Assembly (NCBI GenBank): GCA_048263775.1
Contig: JBLXDU010000010.1
Location: forward strand, 121,031-185,030
Reading direction: 5' to 3'
DNA from: UBA1479 sp048263775
Lineage (GTDB): Bacteria > Pseudomonadota > Alphaproteobacteria > Rhodospirillales > Casp-alpha2
DNA length: 64,000 bases
In this document: positions 1 to 8,245 of the stretch, piece by piece
Position numbering within the stretch: the first letter of the stretch is position 1
Layout: each line of letters begins with the position of its first letter
Program-made: the position numbers and the translations under genes
The notes under the pieces: model-generated
What the model saw: only the letters and a program-made list of their open reading frames with translations
Databases searched by the model: none
What the model was told of the DNA's origin: nothing

Positions 1-2
1 GA

Positions 3-101
3 TGCCAGATGATGGGGGGCGGTGACCATGCCGCGTCGGGCGGTCGGCGTGAAGATCATGGGGGGCCTTTCATCAACCTGGCGGAAATCGGGACGCTTTA
101 A
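3..101 (+). CDS. possible 3' end of a gene cut by the window edge
   Basis: One frame is open from the left edge to a TAA at 99-101. It reads about 32 residues, glycine- and charge-rich, ending in NLAEIGTL. It could be the carboxyl end of a gene starting outside the window, but a 99-base open frame in G+C-rich DNA can arise by chance. I recognise no family. Confidence 0.25.
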   Translation, partial: CQMMGGGDHAASGGRREDHGGPFINLAEIGTL

Positions 102-190
102 CCATCTATTCCATAATGCGGAATGATTTCCATGTGATTTTCATTTCATGAAAAAGCTTTCCGACGCAGGATTTAAAGGCTGTGCGATAC

Positions 191-219
191 TTGTGCAAGC
201 ACGGTAGACACGTCATATA
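191..219 (+). promoter_or_regulatory. likely sigma-70-type promoter of the pnt operon
   Basis: TTGTGC (191-196) and CATATA (214-219) are separated by 17 bases. Transcription would start near 226, giving a leader of about 30 bases before the pntAA start. The surrounding 100-250 stretch is more A+T-rich than the coding DNA. Read by eye from spacing and hexamers. Confidence 0.45.
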
Positions 220-257
220 CCGATGCTTGAATGACCAAGGGCTAGGGGACCAGAGCC

Positions 258-1514
258 ATGAAGATCGTAATTCCCAAGGAAACCCGCGCCGGAGAAACCC
301 GCGTCGCCGCGTCGCCTCAGGTGATTCAGAAGCTGGTCGGCCTCGGTTATGACGTTGCCGTCGAGAAGGGTGCCGGCGAGGGGGCCAGCGTTTCCGACGA
401 CGTATACAAGGCTGCGGGCGCCTCGATCGCCGCCGGCGCCGCGGTGAAAACCGCCGACATCGTTCTGATGGTCAATCCGCCTGCGACCTCGGGCGCGGGC
501 GCGCTTCCCGCGCAGATGAAAAAGGGTGCCGTGCTGATCTCGCAACTGGCGGCCTTGACTTCGCCCGACGATGTGGCGGCCTATGCCAAGGCCGGGATCA
601 CGACCTTTGCCATGGAGCTGGTGCCCCGGATTTCCCGTGCCCAGAGCATGGACGTGCTGTCCAGCCAGGCCAACTTGGCCGGCTACCGCGCGATTTTGGA
701 AGCCGCCGCCGAATACGGGCGCGGCATCCCGATGATGATGACGGCGGCGGGCACGGTGCCGCCGGCCAAGGCCTTCATCATGGGGGTCGGGGTCGCCGGT
801 CTGCAGGCCATCGCCACGGCCAAGCGTCTGGGCGCGGTCGTCACCGCGACGGATGTGCGCCCCGCCACCAAGGAACAGGTCGAAAGCCTGGGCGGCAAGT
901 TCCTGGTCGTCGATCCGGAAATGGAAAAGGACGCTCAGACCGAAGGCGGCTATGCCAAGGAAATGCCCAAGGAATACTACGACAAGCAGAAACAGGTCGT
1001 CGCCGAGCACATCAAGAAACAGGACATCGTCGTGACCACGGCGCTGATCCCGGGTCGCCCGGCGCCCAAGCTGATCACCAAGGAAATGGTCGCCAGCATG
1101 CAGGCCGGGGCGGTGATCGTCGATCTGGCGGTCGAAGCCGGCGGCAACTGTGAAATGTCGCAGCCTGGCAAGACCATCACCACGCCTAATGGCGTGAAGA
1201 TTGTCGGGATTTTCAATCTGCCGGGCCGTCTGGCGCAGACCGCGTCGGACCTTTACGCCAAGAATCTTCTCAATTTCCTGACGCCGCTGACGGACAAGGA
1301 AAAGAAGGGCACGCTGGCCATCGATTGGGATGACGAGATCGTCAAGGGCTGCTGTGTCACCCGCGACGGCGAAGTCGTGAACGCGCGGGTCAAGGATGCC
1401 ATGGGGGCCAAGGCTCCGGCAAAGAAAGCCCCGGCCAAGAAGCCCGCGGCCAAGAAGGCCGATGACAAACCGGCCGAGACGTCCGACGACAAAACCCAAG
1501 ACAAGGGGAACTGA
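258..1514 (+). CDS. pntAA: NAD(P) transhydrogenase subunit alpha part 1 (PntAA), NAD(H)-binding domain I
   Basis: This is the soluble NAD(H)-binding subunit of the proton-translocating transhydrogenase, which reduces NADP+ with NADH using proton-motive force at the cytoplasmic membrane. An alanine-dehydrogenase/PNT amino-terminal domain is followed by a Rossmann domain with a glycine-rich GVGVAGLQA turn near residue 176. The core ends near residue 380. Residues about 385-418 form an unusual tail of KAPAKK/KPAAKK repeats and then acidic residues, resembling histone-H1-like linkers. An AGGGGA ribosome-binding site lies 8 bases before the ATG. First of a three-gene operon, two bases from pntAB. 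The split alpha subunit is the Rhodospirillum rubrum-type arrangement. Confidence 0.96.
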   Translation: MKIVIPKETRAGETRVAASPQVIQKLVGLGYDVAVEKGAGEGASVSDDVYKAAGASIAAGAAVKTADIVLMVNPPATSGAGALPAQMKKGAVLISQLAALTSPDDVAAYAKAGITTFAMELVPRISRAQSMDVLSSQANLAGYRAILEAAAEYGRGIPMMMTAAGTVPPAKAFIMGVGVAGLQAIATAKRLGAVVTATDVRPATKEQVESLGGKFLVVDPEMEKDAQTEGGYAKEMPKEYYDKQKQVVAEHIKKQDIVVTTALIPGRPAPKLITKEMVASMQAGAVIVDLAVEAGGNCEMSQPGKTITTPNGVKIVGIFNLPGRLAQTASDLYAKNLLNFLTPLTDKEKKGTLAIDWDDEIVKGCCVTRDGEVVNARVKDAMGAKAPAKKAPAKKPAAKKADDKPAETSDDKTQDKGN

Positions 1515-1516
1515 CG

Positions 1517-1936
1517 ATGGATACCGCAACGATCGCCAAACAGGCTGAAGAACTTGCGGCCGGTGCCGCGCAGCTTCTTGAGCAGACGCAACGGCTGGCT
1601 GCGGACGCCGCCGCCGCCGTCGCGCAGCAGGCCCCCGCCATGGGCGGCCATGACAGTTTCCTCGGGCTGTTCACGATCTTCGTGCTGGCCTGCTTCGTCG
1701 GCTATTACGTGGTCTGGTCGGTGACCCCGGCACTGCACTCGCCGCTCATGGGTGTGACCAACGCCATTTCATCGGTGATCATCGTCGGCGGCATCCTGGC
1801 GGCCGGGCCCGAGGGCATGGATTTCTCGTCCTGGATGGGCTTTTTCGCCATCACGCTGGCGTCGGTGAACATCTTCGGCGGCTTCATCGTGACGCAGCGA
1901 ATGCTCGCCATGTTCAAGAAAAAAGAAAAGAAATAG
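1517..1936 (+). CDS. pntAB: NAD(P) transhydrogenase subunit alpha part 2 (PntAB), membrane domain II
   Basis: This small integral-membrane subunit supplies the alpha-side helices of the proton channel. It has 139 residues: an alanine/glutamine-rich amphipathic amino terminus (to about 40), then three to four hydrophobic helices from about 48 to 128, and a lysine-rich end (KKKEKK). Length and helix count match PntAB of three-subunit transhydrogenases. The ATG is two bases after the pntAA stop, and pntB follows 14 bases downstream, so the three are surely cotranscribed. Confidence 0.95.
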   Translation: MDTATIAKQAEELAAGAAQLLEQTQRLAADAAAAVAQQAPAMGGHDSFLGLFTIFVLACFVGYYVVWSVTPALHSPLMGVTNAISSVIIVGGILAAGPEGMDFSSWMGFFAITLASVNIFGGFIVTQRMLAMFKKKEKK

Positions 1937-1950
1937 GGGAGGCCTGAACA

Positions 1951-3345
1951 ATGACCGCAAGCTGGACGGGCTACGCCTATCTCATTTCCTCGGTGCTGTT
2001 CATTCTGGCCCTTCGAGGTTTGTCGTCGCCGGTGACCGCGCGCCGCGGCAACATGATGGCCATCATCGGCATGACCATTGCCATTATCACGACGCTGATG
2101 GATCCGGGCGTCATGTCGTTCGGCATGATCATCCTGGCGATCCTCATCGGCGGCAGCATCGGTACCGTGACGGCGCTGAAGATTCAGATGACGGCCCTGC
2201 CGCAACTGGTCGCGGCCTTCCATTCCCTGGTCGGCATGGCGGCGGTGTTCGTGGCGACGTCGGCGCTGTTCAATCCCAAGGCATATGGCCTGGGTGCGAT
2301 CGGTGAAATTCCGGGGGCGTCCCTGATCGAAATGTCGCTGGGCACGGCGATCGGCGCGATCACCTTCTCCGGTTCGGTCATTGCCTTCGCCAAGCTGCAG
2401 GGTCTGATGTCCGGCGCGCCCATCACCTTCCCGGGGCAGCACAAGCTGAACCTGCTGGTCGGCCTTGCGATCCTGGCGCTCATCATCATCTTCGTCGGCT
2501 CGGAATCCCATTCGGTTTATTGGGGCATCGTGGCGCTGTCGTTCGCCATCGGCTTTTTGCTGATCATCCCGATCGGCGGGGCCGACATGCCCGTGGTCGT
2601 GTCCATGCTCAATTCGTACTCGGGCTGGGCCGCGGCCGGCATCGGCTTCACCCTGTCCAACCCGGCATTGATCATCACCGGCGCTCTGGTCGGCTCCTCG
2701 GGCGCGATCCTGTCCTACATCATGTGCAAGGGCATGAACCGCTCGATCATCAACGTGCTGTTGGGTGGTTTCGGGGGGGATGCCGGTGGGGCCGCCGCCG
2801 CGACGTCAAGCGAAGGCAAGTCCGTGAAATCGGGTGCGGCCGACGATGCCGCCTTCATCATGAAGAACGCGTCCAAGGTCATCATCGTGCCGGGATACGG
2901 CATGGCCGTGGCCCAGGCCCAGCACGCAGTGCGCGAAATGGCCGACATGCTGAAGGCCGAAGGGGTCGAGGTCCGCTATGCCATCCACCCCGTCGCCGGA
3001 CGTATGCCGGGGCATATGAACGTCCTTCTGGCCGAAGCCAACGTGCCCTATGACGAGGTGTTCGAGCTGGAGGAGATCAACCACGAATTCTCCACCGCCG
3101 ACGTCGCCTACGTGATCGGCGCCAACGACGTGACCAACCCGATCGCCAAGACCGATCCGCAGAGCCCGATCGCCGGAATGCCGATCCTCGACGTGGAAAA
3201 GGCGGGCACGGTGCTGTTCATCAAGCGCTCCATGTCGTCGGGCTATGCGGGGGTCGATAACCCGCTGTTCTATGCCGACAACACCATGATGCTGTTCGGC
3301 GACGCCAAGAAGATGACGGAAGAGATCGTCCAGGCCCTGGGCTGA
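1951..3345 (+). CDS. pntB: NAD(P) transhydrogenase subunit beta (PntB)
   Basis: Beta subunit with 464 residues, the normal family length. The amino-terminal half is about nine hydrophobic helices (residues 5-275) contributing to the proton channel. A glycine/alanine/serine linker near 280-305 leads to the cytosolic NADP(H)-binding domain III, marked by VPGYGMAVAQAQ and IGANDVTNP. An AGGGGAGG-type ribosome-binding site (1934-1942 region) precedes the ATG. It completes the transhydrogenase with PntAA and PntAB and is the likely main NADPH source for biosynthesis and redox defence. It ends 46 bases from the convergent DUF115 gene. Confidence 0.96.
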   Translation: MTASWTGYAYLISSVLFILALRGLSSPVTARRGNMMAIIGMTIAIITTLMDPGVMSFGMIILAILIGGSIGTVTALKIQMTALPQLVAAFHSLVGMAAVFVATSALFNPKAYGLGAIGEIPGASLIEMSLGTAIGAITFSGSVIAFAKLQGLMSGAPITFPGQHKLNLLVGLAILALIIIFVGSESHSVYWGIVALSFAIGFLLIIPIGGADMPVVVSMLNSYSGWAAAGIGFTLSNPALIITGALVGSSGAILSYIMCKGMNRSIINVLLGGFGGDAGGAAAATSSEGKSVKSGAADDAAFIMKNASKVIIVPGYGMAVAQAQHAVREMADMLKAEGVEVRYAIHPVAGRMPGHMNVLLAEANVPYDEVFELEEINHEFSTADVAYVIGANDVTNPIAKTDPQSPIAGMPILDVEKAGTVLFIKRSMSSGYAGVDNPLFYADNTMMLFGDAKKMTEEIVQALG

Positions 3346-3391
3346 TCTCATACGCTCGTTTTGAACGGATGTGAACGCGTCGGGCAGCGGC

Positions 3392-5428
3392 TTAGGCTGC
3401 CCGCCCGTGACATTGCTTGTAGCGTTTGCCCGACCCGCAAGGGCAGGGCGCGTTGCGCGGCATCGGCGGCCCCGGTGGGAATTGTGCGCCGGGCGGGGTG
3501 CGGATCGTATCGAAATCCGGGATGTTTCGAACGCGGTCACCGCCGATGCGATCCCGGGCATCTGCCAGTATCTCGTTCAGCGACTGGTCCAGGAACCGCA
3601 AGCAGGCTTGGCCCATAGGCGCCAGATGGTCGGGCGTCGACAGCCGGTTGAGAAAGTATTCCATGAATACGAGGTGCGTGCCGACGGTCCCGCGGACCAG
3701 GATGTTGGCAGCGCTTTTTGCGCCCGCCGGGGCGAGTTCGGTATGCCCCTCCGCATAGCGGAAAACCTGCCCGGCCATGGGGATATAGGCCTTGTCGGCG
3801 AAATTCCGGATCCCCTTGAGAATACCGCGGAGTTTTTGGAACTGACCTTCGATCTCCGCGATCATCTCGGGCCCCGGCCAGGGGGACGGCATGCGGGATG
3901 TGCTCCAGGGTACACAGTCGTCAAGGATTGCCGCGACGGTTTTCTGTTTCGGCTGTGCCGCGGGTAGCGGCGTCAGGTCCGCAGACCGCACCGCGCGGGC
4001 ACCCTCGATCGCCGCACCGTCTGAACAGTTGATATAGATGCGATCGCTTGGATCGTGTTTCACGGCCAGGGACAGGGCCTGTAGAGCCTGGTAGAGGCCT
4101 GCGGAGGTCTGGCATGTGCCGCCGAAGTTGCCGGGCACCGGAATGTCATATTCGGGGGCGTGATAATCGTCGCCGGACGTTCGGTGCCAGGTTCCGTCCG
4201 CATGGTCGCGGTCGCGGTCCCGCGCCCCCATGTCGGTGCCGAAGAAGCAGATTTCCGGGAAATTCTGTTCACGGGCGAAGGCCAGGGCGAGGTTGCTGAC
4301 CGTCGGTTCGCCGAGGATCGGCTGGCAGTCCATATCCAGGGCATAGAGGGGGTGGGTCGGCAGGTTTTGGCGGCTGGTGAACACGGTACAGCGGAACTTG
4401 CCGACGGCGTCGGGATCGACGGAGATCGGCGCAACCAGGGGAATGGAGCTTAGATCGAACGACCGGGCTACCGGATCCAAGACTATACCGACATTCAGGT
4501 TTTCCAACTCAACATGGAAATCCGGGCAAATGCCCGCCGCCATCAAAGGCGCCAAGGCGGACCCACAGCTGATAATCACCGCGCGATCCTGGTTTTCCTT
4601 CAGGAAGGCAAGGTCCATATCCAGCGACGGGCCGCTGCCGATCACCCAGGCCGGGAGGTTTCGAGCAGGCCGCGCCCGGCGTGTGTACAGAAAAGAGTCC
4701 GGCTGCCGCAGGTTGGCCTCCGAATTTCGCAGCATCAGGCAGTTGTCATAGAAGGTGCCGAGCGTCGAAAGTGCCCGATAGCCCAGACGGCCCAGGGTAT
4801 CGGCCAGGGGCTGAGCAATAGGAGTAGGGCCGAAGGCCGCAATTGTCATGGCATCCAGGGCCCATGGGGCGGTTGCGGAAAGGATCGAATATGCCTTGCC
4901 GGCGATCACGACCGGGTCATCCGATGGGATGAAGAATATCTCCCCCCCATGGTTGCGCACCTGACGCGCCGTGGCGGGCCAGTCGACGTGGCTCAGGTTG
5001 GCGTTGAACCGTTCAAGATCGTCGATGACGACGAACAGATAGATGCAGCGGGTTTTTCGGACAAAGTTCAACAAACCGCCCGTTTCCAGTGTCCCCATCA
5101 CCATCAGGGCGCAGGACAGGGTAAAGGTGGGAGAGGGCAAGAGGGGAATGTCCGCGGCCCGCGCCTCGGTCAGGATGTCCTGAATGAAACGGGTGAGATA
5201 CGGGTCCCGTCCGTCGGGCTCCGGGGCCTGGATGGCCAGGCGCGTAATAAAAGTCGGGTTGGCCGGGGGGGCGGGGGCAGGGGCCGCCGAGGCGGATGGC
5301 GGAAGACGGGAAAGGGCTTCGGCCACCGGCGCGGCGGCTTGTTCCAGGAAGGTCAGATTCCCTTTCCGCAGGTCCGCCGCCGTCATTGCCACCTTCCCAT
5401 TTCCGAACACTCGGGCATCAGGGTGCAA
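3392..5428 (-). CDS. MptE-like / motility-accessory-factor family protein (DUF115) with C-terminal SEC-C motif
   Basis: 678 residues. The middle has the 6-hydroxymethylpterin pyrophosphokinase MptE-like fold, with GSGPSLD at 264-270 and a following strand plus DFHVELENL. In other bacteria this family includes Maf flagellin glycosyltransferases that add nonulosonic acids. The last 22 residues are a SEC-C zinc motif (Cys662, Cys664, Cys673, His674). A Pro/Ala-rich linker lies near 44-57. No flagellin, Maf partner or sugar-biosynthesis gene is adjacent, so the substrate cannot be inferred. The start could be residue 1 or Met15. It stands alone, convergent with pntB. Family assignment is firm, function is not. 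Confidence 0.8.
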   Translation of the reverse strand: MHPDARVFGNGKVAMTAADLRKGNLTFLEQAAAPVAEALSRLPPSASAAPAPAPPANPTFITRLAIQAPEPDGRDPYLTRFIQDILTEARAADIPLLPSPTFTLSCALMVMGTLETGGLLNFVRKTRCIYLFVVIDDLERFNANLSHVDWPATARQVRNHGGEIFFIPSDDPVVIAGKAYSILSATAPWALDAMTIAAFGPTPIAQPLADTLGRLGYRALSTLGTFYDNCLMLRNSEANLRQPDSFLYTRRARPARNLPAWVIGSGPSLDMDLAFLKENQDRAVIISCGSALAPLMAAGICPDFHVELENLNVGIVLDPVARSFDLSSIPLVAPISVDPDAVGKFRCTVFTSRQNLPTHPLYALDMDCQPILGEPTVSNLALAFAREQNFPEICFFGTDMGARDRDRDHADGTWHRTSGDDYHAPEYDIPVPGNFGGTCQTSAGLYQALQALSLAVKHDPSDRIYINCSDGAAIEGARAVRSADLTPLPAAQPKQKTVAAILDDCVPWSTSRMPSPWPGPEMIAEIEGQFQKLRGILKGIRNFADKAYIPMAGQVFRYAEGHTELAPAGAKSAANILVRGTVGTHLVFMEYFLNRLSTPDHLAPMGQACLRFLDQSLNEILADARDRIGGDRVRNIPDFDTIRTPPGAQFPPGPPMPRNAPCPCGSGKRYKQCHGRAA

Positions 5429-5503
5429 TCCGGGTAGGGATTTCGGAGATGGCTGTCAAGCATCCACGCGAAAAGGTTCCGCAACTGCGGTTCGCGCAAA
5501 CGA

Positions 5504-5538
5504 AACGCCCCACCGTCCCAATCGGGACCTGGGGCGTT
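5504..5538 (-). terminator. rho-independent-like terminator of rpsU
   Basis: A nine-base perfect stem, AACGCCCCA paired with TGGGGCGTT (5504-5512 with 5530-5538), encloses a second GTCCC/GGGAC pairing. On the minus strand it is followed by TCGTTTG, a short T-containing run. It lies about 50 bases past the rpsU stop. Confidence 0.6.
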
Positions 5539-5590
5539 GCGAGAAATGTGAAACGGGCCGGTCAACCAAGGACCGGCGGCCGGCGGAGAG

Positions 5591-5794
5591 CTAGAAGCCC
5601 TCGCGCTCGATCCGCTTGCGCTCAAGCTTGCGCGCACGGCGCACGGCTTCGGCCTTTTCACGGGCCCGGCGCTCGGAGGGCTTTTCGTAGGAGCGGCGCA
5701 GCTTCATTTCGCGGAAGATGCCTTCGCGCTGCATCTTCTTTTTCAGGGCCTTGAGGGCCTGATCCACGTTGTTGTCTCGGACAATGACTTGCAC
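5591..5794 (-). CDS. rpsU: 30S ribosomal protein bS21
   Basis: 67 residues of very basic, helical protein with the bS21 signatures MQVIVRDNN at the start, KKKMQREGIFREMK in the middle and an arginine-rich end. bS21 binds the 30S platform and helps mRNA initiation. The start is a GTG at 5794 (the first codon of the conserved MQVIV). An AGGAG lies about 12 bases upstream, rather distant. It is monocistronic with a hairpin terminator downstream and diverges from def. Confidence 0.95.
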   Translation of the reverse strand: MQVIVRDNNVDQALKALKKKMQREGIFREMKLRRSYEKPSERRAREKAEAVRRARKLERKRIEREGF

Positions 5795-5978
5795 GGTAAG
5801 GTCACGCTCCTAATCTTATAGTCAACAAAATCAATCGGACCTGTGCTATCACCGGTCCGGGAAGACGGGCTTCTATCACATAGATATCCCCTTGTGAAGG
5901 AGCAAACGTGTTATTTCCCGGGGAACCATCCGGCGTCATAAAGGCGTCTTCACCCCCCGGATCAAGAGGATTTCGACG

Positions 5979-6542
5979 ATGGCCATTCTGAAAATCGCGC
6001 GCATGGGACATCCGGTGCTGATGGGCACGGCCCAACCGGTCGAGGACCCCAAGGATCCGCGCATTCACGGCCTTATCGCCGACATGGTGGAAACCATGGC
6101 CGACGCGCCGGGCATCGGCCTGGCAGCCCCCCAGGTCCATGTGCCGCTGCGCATCGTGGTATTCCGCGTGCCGGGTGAGCGTTGTGAGGACAAGAAGGAC
6201 GTGCCACTGACCGTGCTGGTCAATCCGGTGATCGAAATCATCGGCGACGAGGTCGAGGAAGGCTGGGAAGGCTGCCTGTCCCTGCCGGAAATGACTGGCC
6301 GGGTCCCGCGCGCAGTCCATATCCGCTATCGCGCCCAGGGCCTGGACGGCAAGACTTTCGAGCGTGAGGCCAAGGGCTATCATGCCCGCGTCGTGCAGCA
6401 CGAATGTGACCATCTGGACGGTATTCTCTACCCCATGCGCATGACCGACCTGTCGACCTTCGGCTTTGCCGAAGAAATGGCCCGTGCCCCCCGCACGATC
6501 ATGGCTGATGAGAGCGACAGTGAAGACGGAGAAGCCGCATGA
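5979..6542 (+). CDS. def: peptide deformylase
   Basis: Removes the N-terminal formyl group from nascent proteins at the ribosome. All three metal-site motifs are intact: GIGLAAPQ (45-52), EGCLSLP with the metal-ligand Cys (97-103) and HECDH (141-145). It has 187 residues, with an acidic end (ESDSEDGEAA). It overlaps the COQ9 gene by four bases (ATGA), so the two are translationally coupled. Confidence 0.96.
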   Translation: MAILKIARMGHPVLMGTAQPVEDPKDPRIHGLIADMVETMADAPGIGLAAPQVHVPLRIVVFRVPGERCEDKKDVPLTVLVNPVIEIIGDEVEEGWEGCLSLPEMTGRVPRAVHIRYRAQGLDGKTFEREAKGYHARVVQHECDHLDGILYPMRMTDLSTFGFAEEMARAPRTIMADESDSEDGEAA

Positions 6543-7246
6543 CCGCCCAAACGACGCGCATGACCGCCGACGAGGCCCGCGCCCGCCACATGGCCCTGCG
6601 CGACCGCCTGATCGAGGCGGCGCTTGACCACGTGCCCTTCGACGGCTGGTCGCGGAAAGCCCTGGAACGGGGGGCAGGGGACCTGGGTTTGGGGCCGGCG
6701 GACGTGCTGCGCGCCTTTCCGGGCGGCATGGCGGATGCCGCCGACCATTTCGCCGACTGGTCCGACCGGCGCATGCTGTCGGAACTGGCGAAGGTCGATC
6801 TGGACATTCTTAAGGTGCGCGAGCGGGTGGCCCTGGGCGTGCGCCTGCGCCTGGAAATGAACGCGCCCTACCGCGAGGCCATGCGACGGCTGTTGTCATT
6901 CCTGGCGATGCCGCAGAACGCGCCCCTGGCGGCGCGTATGACCTGGCGCACCTGCGATCACATCTGGCACGCGGCAGGCGACCGGGCGGCCGATTTCAAT
7001 CATTACACCAAGCGAGGGCTGCTGGCCCCGGTCTATACCTCGACCATTCTGTATTGGCTGTCCGATACCTCGGACGGTTTCGTCGACACTTGGGGTTATC
7101 TGGACCGACGCCTTGCCGATGTCCTGAAGATTCCCATGTACAAAGCCAAGGCTGAACAGGCGCTGGGCCGGCTGCCCTCACCGTTGAGCTTTCTCAAGCG
7201 TCTGAAGGCGGCCGCAAACCGTTCCCGGCCGGGAACGGCGGCCTGA
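6539..7246 (+). CDS. COQ9 family protein (ubiquinone biosynthesis accessory)
   Basis: 235 residues with a TetR-like helical fold typical of COQ9. A first helix bundle contains DHVPFDGWSRKALERGA, and the carboxyl half carries the family-typical TILYWLSD and DTWGYLDRRLADV segments. Mitochondrial COQ9 binds quinone intermediates and supports the COQ7 hydroxylase. The bacterial homologues are confined mainly to Alphaproteobacteria. It starts inside the end of def (four-base overlap). The role in ubiquinone synthesis is inferred from the family. Confidence 0.88.
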   Translation: MTAQTTRMTADEARARHMALRDRLIEAALDHVPFDGWSRKALERGAGDLGLGPADVLRAFPGGMADAADHFADWSDRRMLSELAKVDLDILKVRERVALGVRLRLEMNAPYREAMRRLLSFLAMPQNAPLAARMTWRTCDHIWHAAGDRAADFNHYTKRGLLAPVYTSTILYWLSDTSDGFVDTWGYLDRRLADVLKIPMYKAKAEQALGRLPSPLSFLKRLKAAANRSRPGTAA

Positions 7247-7363
7247 CGCGGGCCCTGCCGGGGCCGAATTTCCCGCATTATGGAAACCTTTCAGGCGGCG
7301 CCGCAGTCGGTTATGCTTTACCCAGGGGATTGATGGGGTCTTGAGCAAAAGGAGACGCGGACC

Positions 7364-8227
7364 GTGAGTGCTGCGCAAACCGGTACATCCGCCGCCGCCA
7401 ATCCGGCCAACGGCCGGACCTATCGTCAGGAAGCCGCCATCGCGCCGGTCAACCTGGCCAACCACTTCCTGGAATGCTGCAAGCTTAACCGCTACCTGAC
7501 CGTCGTTGACGGCCATCGCTTCGTCATTACCGAGGATTTCGCGCGTAACGTCGCGATCCCCCCCGACGCGGCCGCCATGGCGGCAATCTATTCCCGTGAC
7601 AAACTGGTCGCCCAGGCGGCGATCCTGCCCCTCGGCCAGTTGGCCAAGAAACTGAAGAAAAAGCGCGACCGCGACAGCTATGAACGGCTGTTCTCACTGA
7701 TCGAGGAACAGGCTCTGGACGAGCGAGTGCGCGACAGCGCCCATACCTTGCTGGAAAAAGGCTTCCGCGAGGCCGAGATCAAGTCCATCGAGGCCGAACT
7801 GAACGATCAGATGAGCCCGGCTCGGGCGCGCTATCGTGAATTCCTCGACCATGTCCGGCGCATGATGGACGGCGCCATGACGCCGCCCGCCTTCGTCGAG
7901 GAATTCAAAGCCTTCACCTCCGAGGTGGCCGGGCGCCTGGATTTCGGCATCTACAGCTTCTGCCTCGACCGCCTGTTCGGCAGTCTGCGCATTCCGTCGG
8001 CGGTCAAACAGCTGCTGGTCGGTGAACTGTTGGTCTTTCCGCCCCTGGTACGGCGCGAACTTCTGACCAACATCCTGGTGTTTCCCGGCCAGACCGAGGA
8101 TCTGAAGCGTTTCGTGCGCAACACGGTGCTGGCTGAACTGGGCCGTTCCGTCGCGGTCGAGATTGAGTTGCTGGAAGCCTACCGGATGCGTCGCATCACC
8201 CTGGACGACCTTGCCGGCACGGCCTGA
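7364..8227 (+). CDS. unrecognised all-helical protein, 287 residues
   Basis: I do not recognise this gene. The start is a GTG with a good AAAGGAGA ribosome-binding site eight bases upstream. The amino terminus (about 1-30) is low-complexity Ala/Thr/Asn. The rest is predicted helix-rich and soluble, with a basic KKLKKKRDRD stretch near 110 and a carboxyl half of amphipathic helices (LLVGELLVFPPLVRREL region). No signal peptide, membrane segment or catalytic motif is visible. Codon use resembles its neighbours, so it looks native. It is convergent with purK (18-base gap) and probably has its own promoter, since 117 bases separate it from the COQ9 gene. Confidence 0.75.
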   Translation: MSAAQTGTSAAANPANGRTYRQEAAIAPVNLANHFLECCKLNRYLTVVDGHRFVITEDFARNVAIPPDAAAMAAIYSRDKLVAQAAILPLGQLAKKLKKKRDRDSYERLFSLIEEQALDERVRDSAHTLLEKGFREAEIKSIEAELNDQMSPARARYREFLDHVRRMMDGAMTPPAFVEEFKAFTSEVAGRLDFGIYSFCLDRLFGSLRIPSAVKQLLVGELLVFPPLVRRELLTNILVFPGQTEDLKRFVRNTVLAELGRSVAVEIELLEAYRMRRITLDDLAGTA

Positions 8228-8245
8228 TCCTGCGGCGGGTTGCCG

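Noticed and set aside
213..1529. A 438-codon minus-strand frame opposite pntAA
   Set aside because: Shadow frame. PntAA is certain.
3381..3403. Inverted repeat CGGGCAGC / GCTGCCCG across the DUF115 stop codon
   Set aside because: It could be a terminator for the convergent pnt and DUF115 genes, but neither side has a T tract and the repeat includes coding bases.
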